From positions 1 to 64,000 of the forward strand of contig NZ_NBXA01000032.1 in assembly GCF_003399625.1 (NCBI RefSeq): DNA of 64,000 bases, written 5' to 3'. This document shows positions 16,757 through 26,841 of the stretch, one piece after another (the first letter of the stretch is position 1; every line of letters begins with the position of its first letter). This DNA comes from Subtercola boreus. Its GTDB lineage: Bacteria; Actinomycetota; Actinomycetes; Actinomycetales; Microbacteriaceae. Under the pieces are notes generated by a model that was not told the origin of the DNA, searched no databases, and worked only from the letters and a program-made list of their open reading frames with translations. The position numbers were made by a program, and so were the translations under genes.

Positions 16757-16774
16757 GTAGCGGAGTGCTACACT
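16757..16774 (+). promoter_or_regulatory. Leaderless promoter and operator of the toxin pair
   Basis: GTAGC, five bases, GCTAC form an inverted repeat (16757-16771) that overlaps an extended -10, TGCTACACT (16766-16774). The antitoxin ATG at 16781 is where transcription would start, so the mRNA is probably leaderless. The layout suits autorepression by the antitoxin. Confidence 0.55.
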
Positions 16775-16780
16775 CACGCC

Positions 16781-17203
16781 ATGAAGACGATGCCAACCCG
16801 GATCGACGGAGAACTGTTCGAGTCGGCGAAAGCGACCGGCGAGGTGCAGAGTCGGAGTGCCGCGCAGCAGCTCGACCACTGGGCGCGCATCGGTCGGGAG
16901 TTCGAGTCCTCGCCGAGCGTCACGCATTCCGCGATCACCGATGTTCTGGCCGGCGTTTCGTCGTACGACGACCTGCGAGACAGCGAACAAGCCGTCGTGC
17001 GGGTTGCGTGGAATGACAACGTAACCGCGCGGATCGCCGAACTCGACTTCACTGACGACCTCCTCGAGGCCGGTCTTCCCTGGGCCGAGGCGGATGCCGA
17101 CGGCACCGTCATCGTGGTGAACGACGGGGCAGACCACAGAGATGCGGCGAGCGCGAACGGCTCGGCGACCGGCGCGCCGGCCTCCGCCTCATCCGCCGCG
17201 TGA
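16781..17203 (+). CDS. ParD-like antitoxin of the zeta-toxin pair
   Basis: 140 residues. The N-terminal part (TRIDGELFESAKATGEVQSR, then SAAQQLDHWARIGRE) matches ParD-like antitoxin proteins, with a ribbon-helix-helix-type beginning. The C-terminus is an Ala/Ser/Gly-rich tail, probably disordered. It overlaps the toxin start by four bases (GTGA). It should bind and block the zeta kinase and repress its own promoter; the epsilon antitoxin usual for zeta toxins is absent, so this is a different antitoxin partner. Confidence 0.7.
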   Translation: MKTMPTRIDGELFESAKATGEVQSRSAAQQLDHWARIGREFESSPSVTHSAITDVLAGVSSYDDLRDSEQAVVRVAWNDNVTARIAELDFTDDLLEAGLPWAEADADGTVIVVNDGADHRDAASANGSATGAPASASSAA

Positions 17204-17772
17204 GCTCACCCGTTCTGCACGTGCTCGCAGGGCCGAACGGCGCGGGCAAGTCGACCTTCGTCCGCGCAGTGCTGCAGCCGGTCATCCACCTCCCCTTCAT
17301 CAACGCCGATGAGATCGCCGCCGAGCGGTGGCCCGGGAGCGAATCGCAGCACGCCTACGATGCGTCAGCCGCCGCCGCAGCCGAGCGGGACAGAGCGTTC
17401 GGTACGCGGCGCTCGTTCATCACCGAGACGGTTTTCAGCCACCCGAGCAAGCTCGAACTGATCAGGCGGGGCGTCGCTACCGGGTACCTCGTGAGCCTGC
17501 ACGTCATCCTCGTTCCCGAAGACGTCACCGTGCAGCGTGTCGCCCACCGCGTGGCGCGTGGCGGGCACACCGTGCCGGAGGCGAAGATCCGCGAACGGTA
17601 CCGGCGACTGTGGGGGCTGGTCGCCGAAGCCAGGTGCGTCGCGCACAGCACGACCGTCTACGACAACAGCCGTGCCGCGACCCCCTTCGAGGTGGTCGCT
17701 CGCTACGAGCGCGGCCGACTCGTCGGCGCTGCCGCGTGGCCCCGGTGGACACCGTCGGCACTGACGGCGTGA
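17200..17772 (+). CDS. Zeta-toxin family kinase
   Basis: 190 residues. Walker A AGPNGAGKST is at residue 9, INADEIAAERWPG follows (substrate site Asp/Glu), then FITETVFSH and a basic RVARGGHTVPEAKIRERY. Zeta toxins phosphorylate UDP-N-acetylglucosamine and so poison cell-wall synthesis; related chromosomal AAA proteins may have other targets. The GTG start is translationally coupled to the antitoxin. The key residues are intact. Confidence 0.8.
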   Translation: MSSPVLHVLAGPNGAGKSTFVRAVLQPVIHLPFINADEIAAERWPGSESQHAYDASAAAAAERDRAFGTRRSFITETVFSHPSKLELIRRGVATGYLVSLHVILVPEDVTVQRVAHRVARGGHTVPEAKIRERYRRLWGLVAEARCVAHSTTVYDNSRAATPFEVVARYERGRLVGAAAWPRWTPSALTA

Positions 17773-17811
17773 CGGCAGCCGCGGGCGACGCCTCCAGCGT
17801 GTGGGGGGCGC

Positions 17812-17880
17812 GCGTAACGGAGGAGAAGGGCGACGGTGCGTCCGGGTGGTGGACTACTCCGCCCGTGTCCTCCATTACGC
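17812..17880. terminator. Hairpin between converging genes
   Basis: Arms 17812-17832 and 17860-17880 pair at 18 of 21 positions around a 27-base loop. It lies between the convergent zeta toxin and aldehyde dehydrogenase genes, so a bidirectional terminator role is likely. There is no clear T-run. Confidence 0.5.
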
Positions 17881-17931
17881 ACGCAGCGGGGCGGGAAGGA
17901 GGGCGGCAGGCGGGAGGGCGGCGGGCGGGGG

Positions 17932-19428
<1,497 letters not shown>

Positions 19429-19510
19429 GTGTGTTCCGCTTCGTCGAGGTTCGTGAATGGATGCGGCCGGGGCCTCTGCAGAGCCCGGGCCGGCGGCCGG
19501 TGCCGGGCTT

Positions 19511-20674
19511 CTACAACCAGGGGTCGATCAGAATCTTGCCATCGACCTGGCCCGCGGCCAAACGATCGAGCTGGGTTGCCAGCTCGTCGAGGGGCACCAC
19601 CCGCTCGATGAGCTCCGTGCCGAGGGTGGTCGTGGCCAGGATCGCGAGGGCTGCACCGAGGTCTGTGGCGCAGACGTGCGCCAGGGACGAGTCGAGCGTG
19701 ATCTCACGGAACACGAGCGAGTGCACGTCGAGCGTCGGCTGCACCTTCGGTAGTCCGACAGCAAGCACGCGGCCGCCGTTCCGCACCAGCGAGACGGCGG
19801 CGGCGAGCTGGCCGGGAGCACCGCTCGCCTCGATCACCACATCGGGCCGGGCACCACTGAACGACGCCTCGACGTCGATCGCCAGAGCGTCGGACGGGCT
19901 CACCACGTGGTCGGCACCGAGGCGGAGTGCCCGATCCTGTTTCGGTCCGGCGAATTCGACGACGGTGACGTCGACTGCGACGAGGTGCTTCAGGCCCGCG
20001 AGCACGAACGACGCGATCGCGCCGCCGCCGATCACGAGCACCCTGTCGCCGTCGACGGCTCCGGAGCGCCGGGCGGCGTGGATGCCCACGGCCAGCGGTT
20101 GCGCGAGACCGGCCACATCGGGCGAGACTCCGTCGGGCACCGCGGCGAGGGTGCGCGCGGGCACGGAGACGTACCCGCCCATGCCGCCGTCGAGGCTCAG
20201 CCCGAGCGTGTAGTAGTTCTCGCACATGTTCGTGCGGCCCTCGAGGCAGCGAGCGCACTCCCCGCACCAGACGCCGGCGCCGCTCGCCACGAGGTCGCCG
20301 ACAGCGAGCGCTGCTGCAGCCGCGACATCCAGAGCCCCACCGGCGCCGGGAAGCGACTCGCCGGGCAGCGACACGATCTCGCCGACGAACTCATGGCCGA
20401 GCACCATCGGGCCGTGGTGGTGGGTGACGGGGTGCGTGCCCTGCACGGGGAACACCTTCGGGCCGACCGACCACTCCGTGGCATCCGTGCCGCAGATGCC
20501 GGAGCGCAGTACCTTCACGAGCACCTCGCCGGGGCGGGCGACGGGCACGGGAACCGAGGCGATGCGGATGTCGTGCGGCCCGTGGTAGAACGCCGCACGC
20601 ATGGTGTCGGGGGCAGCGGATGCAGCGGCTGCCGTGGACACGGCGGCGCGAGGCGATGAAGCGGAGCCGCTCAT
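19511..20674 (-). CDS. Zinc-dependent MDR alcohol/polyol dehydrogenase
   Basis: 387 residues. Catalytic zinc ligands are in SGICGTD and GHEFVGE; the structural zinc lobe is CGECARCLEGRTNMC; the cofactor loop is VLVIGGGAIASFVL. It belongs to the sorbitol/butanediol/threonine dehydrogenase group, oxidising an alcohol with NAD(P). The ATG at 20674 overlaps the stop of the ABC fusion gene (ATGA). ATG 20602 would remove a 24-residue Ala-rich extension. Position after an importer suggests that it acts on the imported compound. Confidence 0.8.
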   Translation of the reverse strand: MSGSASSPRAAVSTAAAASAAPDTMRAAFYHGPHDIRIASVPVPVARPGEVLVKVLRSGICGTDATEWSVGPKVFPVQGTHPVTHHHGPMVLGHEFVGEIVSLPGESLPGAGGALDVAAAAALAVGDLVASGAGVWCGECARCLEGRTNMCENYYTLGLSLDGGMGGYVSVPARTLAAVPDGVSPDVAGLAQPLAVGIHAARRSGAVDGDRVLVIGGGAIASFVLAGLKHLVAVDVTVVEFAGPKQDRALRLGADHVVSPSDALAIDVEASFSGARPDVVIEASGAPGQLAAAVSLVRNGGRVLAVGLPKVQPTLDVHSLVFREITLDSSLAHVCATDLGAALAILATTTLGTELIERVVPLDELATQLDRLAAGQVDGKILIDPWL

Positions 20675-23232
20675 CCGAGGGCCTCCAGCTTCTTCTTGCG
20701 CGAGCGGGCGACGGAGTACAGCACCGCCGCCGCGAGGATCAGCACGCCCTGGAAGATGTACTGCCACATCTGGGAGAGGCCGAGGAAGGTGGTCGCGTTC
20801 AGCACCTGGATCAGCAGGATCGAGCCGAACAGCGTGCCGATGAAGGTTCCGCGCCCGCCGAGCAGCGAGGTGCCGCCGAGCACGACCGCGGTGATGCTGG
20901 TGAGCGTGTAGCTGACGCCCTGGGCGGGGTCGCCCACACCGATCTGCACCATCAGCATGATCGCACCGAGGAAGGCGAAGATCGACGTCAGCATGTAGGC
21001 CAGCACGACCGTTCTGTTGATGTTCACACCGATGCGGCGGGCCGATTCCTCACTGGATCCGGTTGCCCGCAGGCGCCGGCCCCAGCGCGAACGGCGGAGG
21101 GCGAACTCGAGAGCGACGGCCACGACGACCAGCACGATGAAGGCGATCGGTACGGGGCCGACTTTCGTGGTCATGACGGCGGTCATACCGGCGCCGATGT
21201 AGCCGTCGGGCGAGTCGCGGAGCAGGAAGCTGAGGCCCTGCAGGCCGATGTAGAGCGTCAGTGTCGCCGCGATGGCGGTGAACTTGCCGAACCGGATGAG
21301 CGCACCGTTCACGAACCCCGTGGCTATCGCGATGACGAACATCAGCACCAGGCCGAGGGCGACGATCGAGAGCGGTTTGTCGTCATTGAAGAAGAACGAC
21401 CCGACCACCACCAGGAACCCGGCCAGCGGCCCGACCGAGAGGTCGATTCCACCGATGATGAGGGCGATCGTCTGGCCAAGGGCGATGAACCCGAGAGCGG
21501 CGACGAGCGTCAGCACCGAGTAGATGTTGAACGCCGAGAGGTACCGGGCGTTCTGGCTGAAGATGAAGGCGCCGAGCAGCACGATGATGCCGACCAGCAG
21601 CACGGTGGGCGCGTAGTCGCCCTGCACGAAACGGCCGAAGCCCTCCGACCGCACCTTCGTACCGGCCAGGGGCCGCTGCGTGCGGACGGTCGGAACCTCG
21701 ACCGTGTGCGTCGTCGAGCTGACGGCCGCGCGCACGATGCGCTCCTCGGTGATGTCGTCGCCCACGATGAGGTCGACGGCGTGGCCGCGCGACATCACGA
21801 TGACCTGGTCGCAGAGTCCTTCGAGCTCCTTGGCGTCGGAGGAGGCGATGATGACCGGGATGCCCGAGGCCGACACCTGGCGGAGGATCTTGTAGATCTC
21901 GAGCCGGGCGCCGACATCCACACCCTGGGTGGGCTCGTCGGCCACAACGATGAGCGGCTCGCTGAGCAGCGCCCGCGCCATGACGACCTTCTGCTGGTTG
22001 CCGCCCGAGAGGGAGGAGACGACCGCATCCATCGCGGGCGCCTTGACGTTCAGCGAGTCGAGCGTGCTGCCGACCTCGGAGACCTCGCGGGGTGAGCTGA
22101 GGAAGAGGAACTTCTTGAACTTCGACAGCGCAGAGACCGCGGCGTTCTCCTGCACGGTGAGGGTCATCATCAGGCCCTCGCGGTGCCGGTCGGCCGGCAT
22201 GTACCCGGCGCGGTGCAACAGCTCGCCGGGGGTGACCGCGCGGTCGCCGACCGTCGCTCGGCCGGTGAACGCCTCGAGGCCGGCGAGGGCCCGCAGCAGT
22301 TCGCTCTGGCCGTTGCCGACGACACCGGCCACCCCGAGGATCTGGCCGCGGGTCGTGGAGGCGTTCACGTCGGCGAACCCGGCGGCGGTGAAACCGTCGA
22401 GCACGAAGTTGATGGGTTCGTCGCCCGTGGGCTGGTGCTTGGGCGGGAACGTCGACTCGAGCTTCCGGCCCACGATGAGGGCCAGCAGTTCGTCGTCGGT
22501 GATCTTCGCGACATCCGCTGTTCCGCGGAAGCGACCGTCTCGCAGAACGGTGACCCGCGTGGCGAGCTGGCGCACCTCGGCCATGCGGTGGGTGATGTAG
22601 ATGACGGAGGTACCCTCGGCGACGGCGGTGCGCACCCGGGCGAACAGCAGGTCGACGGAGTCCTGGCCAAGAGGTGCGGTGGGTTCATCCAGCACCAGGA
22701 TCTTCGGCTTCAGCGCGAGCGCCTTCGCGATCTCGAGCAGGTGTTTCTGGGCCACGGTGAGGGATTCGACGCGGTCGCGGAGGTGCGCGGTGAGACCCAC
22801 CTCGGCGAGCATCCGCTGGGCGATCTGCTCGACGGAGGCCGTGGCATCCGACCCGCCGGCGAAAGCCGACGCCGGGAGCGCCACCTGCAGGTTCTCGAGC
22901 ACGGTCATGTCGGGCAGCACAGCGGGGTGCTGGTGCACGATGGCGATTCCGGATGCGGCGGCGAGGGCCGGCGACAGCACCTCGATGCTCTCGCCGCCCA
23001 CCCGGATTGTTCCACTGTCAGGCTGCACGGTACCGGAGGCGACGTTCATGAGCGTCGACTTGCCGGCACCGTTCTCCCCGAGGAGGGCGTGTACTTCCCC
23101 GGGGAGAACGTCGAACGAGACGTTCTCCAGAGCCACGACGCCGGCGTAGGTCTTCGTGATGTCGCCGAGCGAGAGTGTCGGAACCGACAGCACCACGGGG
23201 TCTTCCGCCTTCGCGTACGTCTGATTGTTCAA
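20671..23232 (-). CDS. Fused RbsA-type ATPase and RbsC-type permease
   Basis: 853 residues. Residues 20-500 hold two ABC ATPase domains: Walker A GENGAGKST in the first, and a degenerate one with signature LSGGNQQKV and DEPTQGVDVG in the second. From about residue 535 an RbsC-type permease follows with about ten helices and LIIGGIDLSVGPLAG. These are normally separate proteins in ribose-class importers. Start is TTG 23232, supported by AGGTGA a few bases upstream. Together with the separate permease at 24463 this could form an asymmetric channel. The substrate is unknown. Confidence 0.85.
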   Translation of the reverse strand: MNNQTYAKAEDPVVLSVPTLSLGDITKTYAGVVALENVSFDVLPGEVHALLGENGAGKSTLMNVASGTVQPDSGTIRVGGESIEVLSPALAAASGIAIVHQHPAVLPDMTVLENLQVALPASAFAGGSDATASVEQIAQRMLAEVGLTAHLRDRVESLTVAQKHLLEIAKALALKPKILVLDEPTAPLGQDSVDLLFARVRTAVAEGTSVIYITHRMAEVRQLATRVTVLRDGRFRGTADVAKITDDELLALIVGRKLESTFPPKHQPTGDEPINFVLDGFTAAGFADVNASTTRGQILGVAGVVGNGQSELLRALAGLEAFTGRATVGDRAVTPGELLHRAGYMPADRHREGLMMTLTVQENAAVSALSKFKKFLFLSSPREVSEVGSTLDSLNVKAPAMDAVVSSLSGGNQQKVVMARALLSEPLIVVADEPTQGVDVGARLEIYKILRQVSASGIPVIIASSDAKELEGLCDQVIVMSRGHAVDLIVGDDITEERIVRAAVSSTTHTVEVPTVRTQRPLAGTKVRSEGFGRFVQGDYAPTVLLVGIIVLLGAFIFSQNARYLSAFNIYSVLTLVAALGFIALGQTIALIIGGIDLSVGPLAGFLVVVGSFFFNDDKPLSIVALGLVLMFVIAIATGFVNGALIRFGKFTAIAATLTLYIGLQGLSFLLRDSPDGYIGAGMTAVMTTKVGPVPIAFIVLVVVAVALEFALRRSRWGRRLRATGSSEESARRIGVNINRTVVLAYMLTSIFAFLGAIMLMVQIGVGDPAQGVSYTLTSITAVVLGGTSLLGGRGTFIGTLFGSILLIQVLNATTFLGLSQMWQYIFQGVLILAAAVLYSVARSRKKKLEALG

Positions 23233-23267
23233 GAGATCACCTTTGGTTCCTGTGCAGCGGGGGTCGT

Positions 23268-23309
23268 ACTTCTTCGGTCGTTCTGCTTCTTCGGTCGTTC
23301 TACTTCTTC
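23268..23309. repeat. 17-bp tandem repeat across the end of the binding-protein gene
   Basis: Two 17-base copies (23268-23284, 23285-23301; one difference) and a partial third reach into the last codons and TAG of the binding-protein gene. It looks like slippage duplication in the spacer before the ATPase fusion. Confidence 0.8.
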
Positions 23310-24406
23310 AGCAGGGCGGCCTGGTCGGCAGCGGGCATCTCGGCCGAGAGGAAGATGTCGCCCGGCAGGTCGGACTTGCATTCGACCGGGTTGGGGGTGC
23401 TCGACACGGAGTCCTCGAAGATCGGAGCCTCGAACTTCGTGGTGCTCGGCAGCTGGCCGCCGGTCGCCTTCGCAACGGCGTACTGCACCGCGAGGCGCAC
23501 GTTGTCATTGCCGGTCGCGACCGTCATCATCTTGAAGTCGGGGTTGGCCGCCTTGTTCTGCTCGTAGAAGCAGCCGAGCGAGTTGCCGTCACTGGTGACG
23601 AGGGCCGGGATGCTGCGTCCGCTCTTCTGGAACTCGGGCAGGGCGCCCAGCAGCGACGGGCCGAAGTCCGACACGATCACGTCGATCTTCGGGTTCTTGG
23701 CGATGGCCGCCGTCAGAACCTGCTGCGAGAGAGCCGGGTCCCAGTTGGTGGGCTCGAACGGGGTCTCGCCGACGAACTTGTACTTGGCCGGGTCGAGGAT
23801 GCCGGTCATGGCGTTGTATTCGTCCTCGCCCTGGCTGTTGCCCTTCGGCCCGCTCATGAACAGGATGTTGCCGCCGTCGGGCAGGTTCTTCTCGATCCAG
23901 TTGGCCCAGTTGGTGCCGTCCTGGCTGAAGTCGGCGCCGATCCAGGCGTCGTAGTCGACGCCGTCCTTCCCGCCCGGGTTCACGCGGTAGGGCACCGTGA
24001 CGACGCCGGCCTGGTAGGCGCTCCGGAGTGCGGGCAGCATGGCCTCGCCGGCATCCGGGAACACGACCAGAGCATTGACACCCTTGGCCACCATGCCCTG
24101 GATGTCGGAGATCGACTTCTGCGTGTCGCCCTGGCCGTCGGCGTATTCGTACTTCGTGACGCTCGGGCACTTCTTCACTTCATCCGCGCCGGCAGCGGTG
24201 GTGATCAGGCGCCAGCTGTTGCCGCCGAAGCCATCGAGCAGGCCGAGGGTGATCTGCTTCGGGCCGCACCAGGAGGGTGCGCCGGCGACCGTGCCGGTGG
24301 GGACCGGTGCGTCGGCGCCCGGTGCGCCGCTGCTGCAGGCGCTGAGCGCAACGGCGCTCAGGCCGAGGGCGACAGTGAGGGACAGGATCCGTTTGCGAAT
24401 CATCAT
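23300..24406 (-). CDS. RbsB-like substrate-binding lipoprotein
   Basis: 368 residues. The lipobox is LSAC (Cys24). A type-I periplasmic-binding fold follows (ITLGLLDGFGGNSWRLI, then GMVAKGVNALVVFPDAGEA). The gap from the ATPase-permease gene is 67 bases, and AGAAGGA lies seven bases before the ATG. It should deliver a sugar, polyol or similar small molecule to the fusion transporter. Specificity is not evident, although the downstream alcohol and aldehyde dehydrogenases favour a polyol or hydroxy compound. Confidence 0.85.
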   Translation of the reverse strand: MMIRKRILSLTVALGLSAVALSACSSGAPGADAPVPTGTVAGAPSWCGPKQITLGLLDGFGGNSWRLITTAAGADEVKKCPSVTKYEYADGQGDTQKSISDIQGMVAKGVNALVVFPDAGEAMLPALRSAYQAGVVTVPYRVNPGGKDGVDYDAWIGADFSQDGTNWANWIEKNLPDGGNILFMSGPKGNSQGEDEYNAMTGILDPAKYKFVGETPFEPTNWDPALSQQVLTAAIAKNPKIDVIVSDFGPSLLGALPEFQKSGRSIPALVTSDGNSLGCFYEQNKAANPDFKMMTVATGNDNVRLAVQYAVAKATGGQLPSTTKFEAPIFEDSVSSTPNPVECKSDLPGDIFLSAEMPAADQAALLKK

Positions 24407-24462
24407 GGGTCGTTCCTTCTGCTTGGTGCGGCTTCTCTGCCGCAGGTGATGTGACTGCTCTG

Positions 24463-25494
24463 TCAGGCTGGTGAGGGAGTGGGCTTGGGTTTGGTGGATC
24501 TGGTGCTGCTGCCGAACCGGGCGCGCACGCGCGACCAGTCGATTGTGTAGAGCGCGACGCCGACGGCGAGCGCTGCCGCCTGCACGAGGGTGCGCACGGC
24601 ATACGGCACACCCACGGCGAGGTTGAACTGGTCGAGCTGGCTGAGGAAGACGGCTGCGACCACGGTGGCGAGCGGGAAACCGCGGCCGCCGAGCAGGGAG
24701 GTTCCGCCGAGCACCACGACGGCGACGGCGGGGATCAGGTAGGTGTTGCCCTGGAACGCGGTGGGCTGGGCCGTGATGCCGGCCAGCAGGATGCCCGCGA
24801 TGCAGTAGAGCATCTGGCCCCAGACATAGGCGGCCATCTGGTGCACCCGCACGCGCAGGCCGGTCGCCCGGGCCGCCACGGGGTTGGCGCCGATCGCCTC
24901 GAAGCGGCGCCCGGCGACGGTCTTCTTCACCAGCAGGATGACGACGACCGCCACGGCGGCCGCGAAGAACACGGAGTTCGGGACGCCGAACGAGAGCCCT
25001 CCGGCGACCGACTGCAGGAGCCTGGTGGTCGTGGTGGGCGAACCGCCGGAGATGCCGAGCACCGCCGCGAACAGGAGCGCGTTGGTGCCGAGCGTCGCGA
25101 TGATCGCGTTGAGGCCGAGTCGACCGACGAGGAACCCGTTCAGGAGCCCTGCCGCGGCCGCGAAACCGAAGGCCAGCAGGATGGCGGGAACCAGTAGCGC
25201 GTTGTCACCGTTCGGGATGCGGCTGACGATGACGATCGCCAGCGACACGGCGCCCGGAACCGACAGGTCGATGCCGCCCTGCTGCACCACGAGCATCTGG
25301 CCGAGGCCGACGACCGCGAGCACGGAGGCGAACGGGAGCATGCCGAGAACGGCGCCCTGTGAGAGACTCGACGGCGCGAGCAGACCGCTGGCGACGAGGA
25401 GGATGACGAGCGCGACCCCGACCGTGATGAGGCCCTTCGACGCGCGACGACTCGGGCGCTTCAGACCGCTGACCTGCCGCTCCATTGCGTACAT
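24463..25494 (-). CDS. RbsC-type ABC permease
   Basis: 343 residues with about ten membrane helices. The family signature VVQQGGIDLSVPGAVSLAI is near residue 68, and VVLGGTSLLGGRG near residue 265. AGGAG lies five bases before the ATG at 25494. It opens the operon and pairs with the permease half of the fusion protein at 20671. The C-terminus is Pro/Thr/Ser-rich and cytoplasmic. Confidence 0.88.
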   Translation of the reverse strand: MYAMERQVSGLKRPSRRASKGLITVGVALVILLVASGLLAPSSLSQGAVLGMLPFASVLAVVGLGQMLVVQQGGIDLSVPGAVSLAIVIVSRIPNGDNALLVPAILLAFGFAAAAGLLNGFLVGRLGLNAIIATLGTNALLFAAVLGISGGSPTTTTRLLQSVAGGLSFGVPNSVFFAAAVAVVVILLVKKTVAGRRFEAIGANPVAARATGLRVRVHQMAAYVWGQMLYCIAGILLAGITAQPTAFQGNTYLIPAVAVVVLGGTSLLGGRGFPLATVVAAVFLSQLDQFNLAVGVPYAVRTLVQAAALAVGVALYTIDWSRVRARFGSSTRSTKPKPTPSPA

Positions 25495-25533
25495 ACCTTC
25501 TCCTGCTGCTGTGGGTCGACACTCTCGACAATG

Positions 25534-25674
25534 AGCTACAACGTTGAGTGTAGCTTTACAGACTGCCCTCAGTGTTCACAAGGGCTTGTCGATAACGGTT
25601 TGCTGGGAGCGACTCAGTCCCCAGACAACCGAAGAGAGCATGACGCGCTTTCACAGTGTGTAGTACAGGTGTAC
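25534..25674. promoter_or_regulatory. Palindromes in the divergent region of the Rbs-like operon and the SDR gene
   Basis: AGCTACA, eight bases, TGTAGCT (25534-25555) overlaps a minus-strand TACACT -10 candidate for the transporter operon. GTAC-AGGT-GTAC (25663-25674) lies before the plus-strand SDR gene. Both have half-sites of the form (C/G)TACA, so one regulator might serve both genes. No regulator gene is adjacent. Confidence 0.4.
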
Positions 25675-25722
25675 ATTTCTCTAGTACGCACCGCGCGGAT
25701 CCACAGAGAGGTCGACCCCACC

Positions 25723-26805
25723 GTGACTGACACCACCACCACCCGACGACGAGCGCTCGTCGTCGGCGCGACCGGCATTGCCGGCCAGAGCGTCGCACGC
25801 CAGCTCGTCGAACTCGGTTGGAACACGTTCGGCCTCTCGCGCGGGGGCGTCTCGCTCACCCCGGGAGTGACGCCGGTTGCCGCCGACCTGCTCGACCCCG
25901 TTTCCCTCCAGGCGGCCGTCGACGACCTCTCCCCCGAACTCGTCATCATCACGGCCTGGATGAAGAAGGACAGCGAGGCCGAGAACATCGAAGTGAATTC
26001 GGCGACGGTCCGCAACATCCTCGCCGCCCTCGAGCCCGCAGGCTCGGTGAGGCACGTCGCTCTCGTCACCGGCCTGAAGCACTACCTCGGCCCGTTCGAC
26101 AACTACGCGACCGGCGTCATGGCCGACACCCCCTTCAACGAGGACGAACCGCGCCTGTCGTCGCCGAACTTCTACTACAACCAGGAGGACGAGGTGTTCG
26201 CCGCCGCTCGGCGCATGGGCTTCACCTGGAGCGTGCACCGCGCCCACACCGTGTTCGGCTACGCGGTCGGCAACGCGATGAACATGGTGCTCACCCTCTC
26301 GGTCTATGCCACCCTCTGCCGCGAACTCGGCCTGCCGTTCATCTTCCCGGGCTCCGCCACGCAGTGGAACGGCGTCACGGATGTCACGGATGCCGACCTG
26401 CTCGCCGAGCAGCTGATCTGGGCCGGCACCACGCCGGCCGGCGAGAACGAGGCCTTCAACATCGCCAACGGAGACGTCTTCCGCTGGCGCTGGATGTGGC
26501 CGCGCATCGCCGAGCTCTTCGGCGTGGAGCCTGTCGGCTTCGAGGGAGAGCCCCGCCCGCTCGACGGTCGGATGTCGGGCATGGCCGAGGCCTGGGCCGG
26601 CATCGCCGCGCGCGAAGGGCTTGCGGAGACCGACATCACCCGCCTCGCGTCGTGGTGGCACACCGACAGCGACCTGGGCCGGAACATCGAAGCCTTCACC
26701 AGCATGAACAAGAGCCGTGATGCGGGTTTCATGAACTACCGCACCAGCTTCGACAGCTTCGCCGACAAGGTCGCCCGCTACCGCGAGGCCCGCATCATCC
26801 CCTAG
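25723..26805 (+). CDS. PRISE-like SDR (enone/progesterone 5-beta-reductase family)
   Basis: 360 residues. A Rossmann opening RRALVVGATGIAGQSVA, then the PRISE-type motif TGLKHYLGPFDNY and FYYNQEDEVF, which resembles the YxxxD arrangement of 5-beta-reductases, in place of the normal YxxxK. Plant members reduce enones with NADPH; bacterial members are mostly unassigned. The GTG at 25723 is used because it lies just before the Rossmann strand, with AGAGAGG upstream. Divergent from the transporter operon, and it may modify the same compound. Confidence 0.75.
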   Translation: MTDTTTTRRRALVVGATGIAGQSVARQLVELGWNTFGLSRGGVSLTPGVTPVAADLLDPVSLQAAVDDLSPELVIITAWMKKDSEAENIEVNSATVRNILAALEPAGSVRHVALVTGLKHYLGPFDNYATGVMADTPFNEDEPRLSSPNFYYNQEDEVFAAARRMGFTWSVHRAHTVFGYAVGNAMNMVLTLSVYATLCRELGLPFIFPGSATQWNGVTDVTDADLLAEQLIWAGTTPAGENEAFNIANGDVFRWRWMWPRIAELFGVEPVGFEGEPRPLDGRMSGMAEAWAGIAAREGLAETDITRLASWWHTDSDLGRNIEAFTSMNKSRDAGFMNYRTSFDSFADKVARYREARIIP

Positions 26806-26841
26806 CGGCCGCTCTCGGGTGTCATGCCGTTTTCCAACGCA

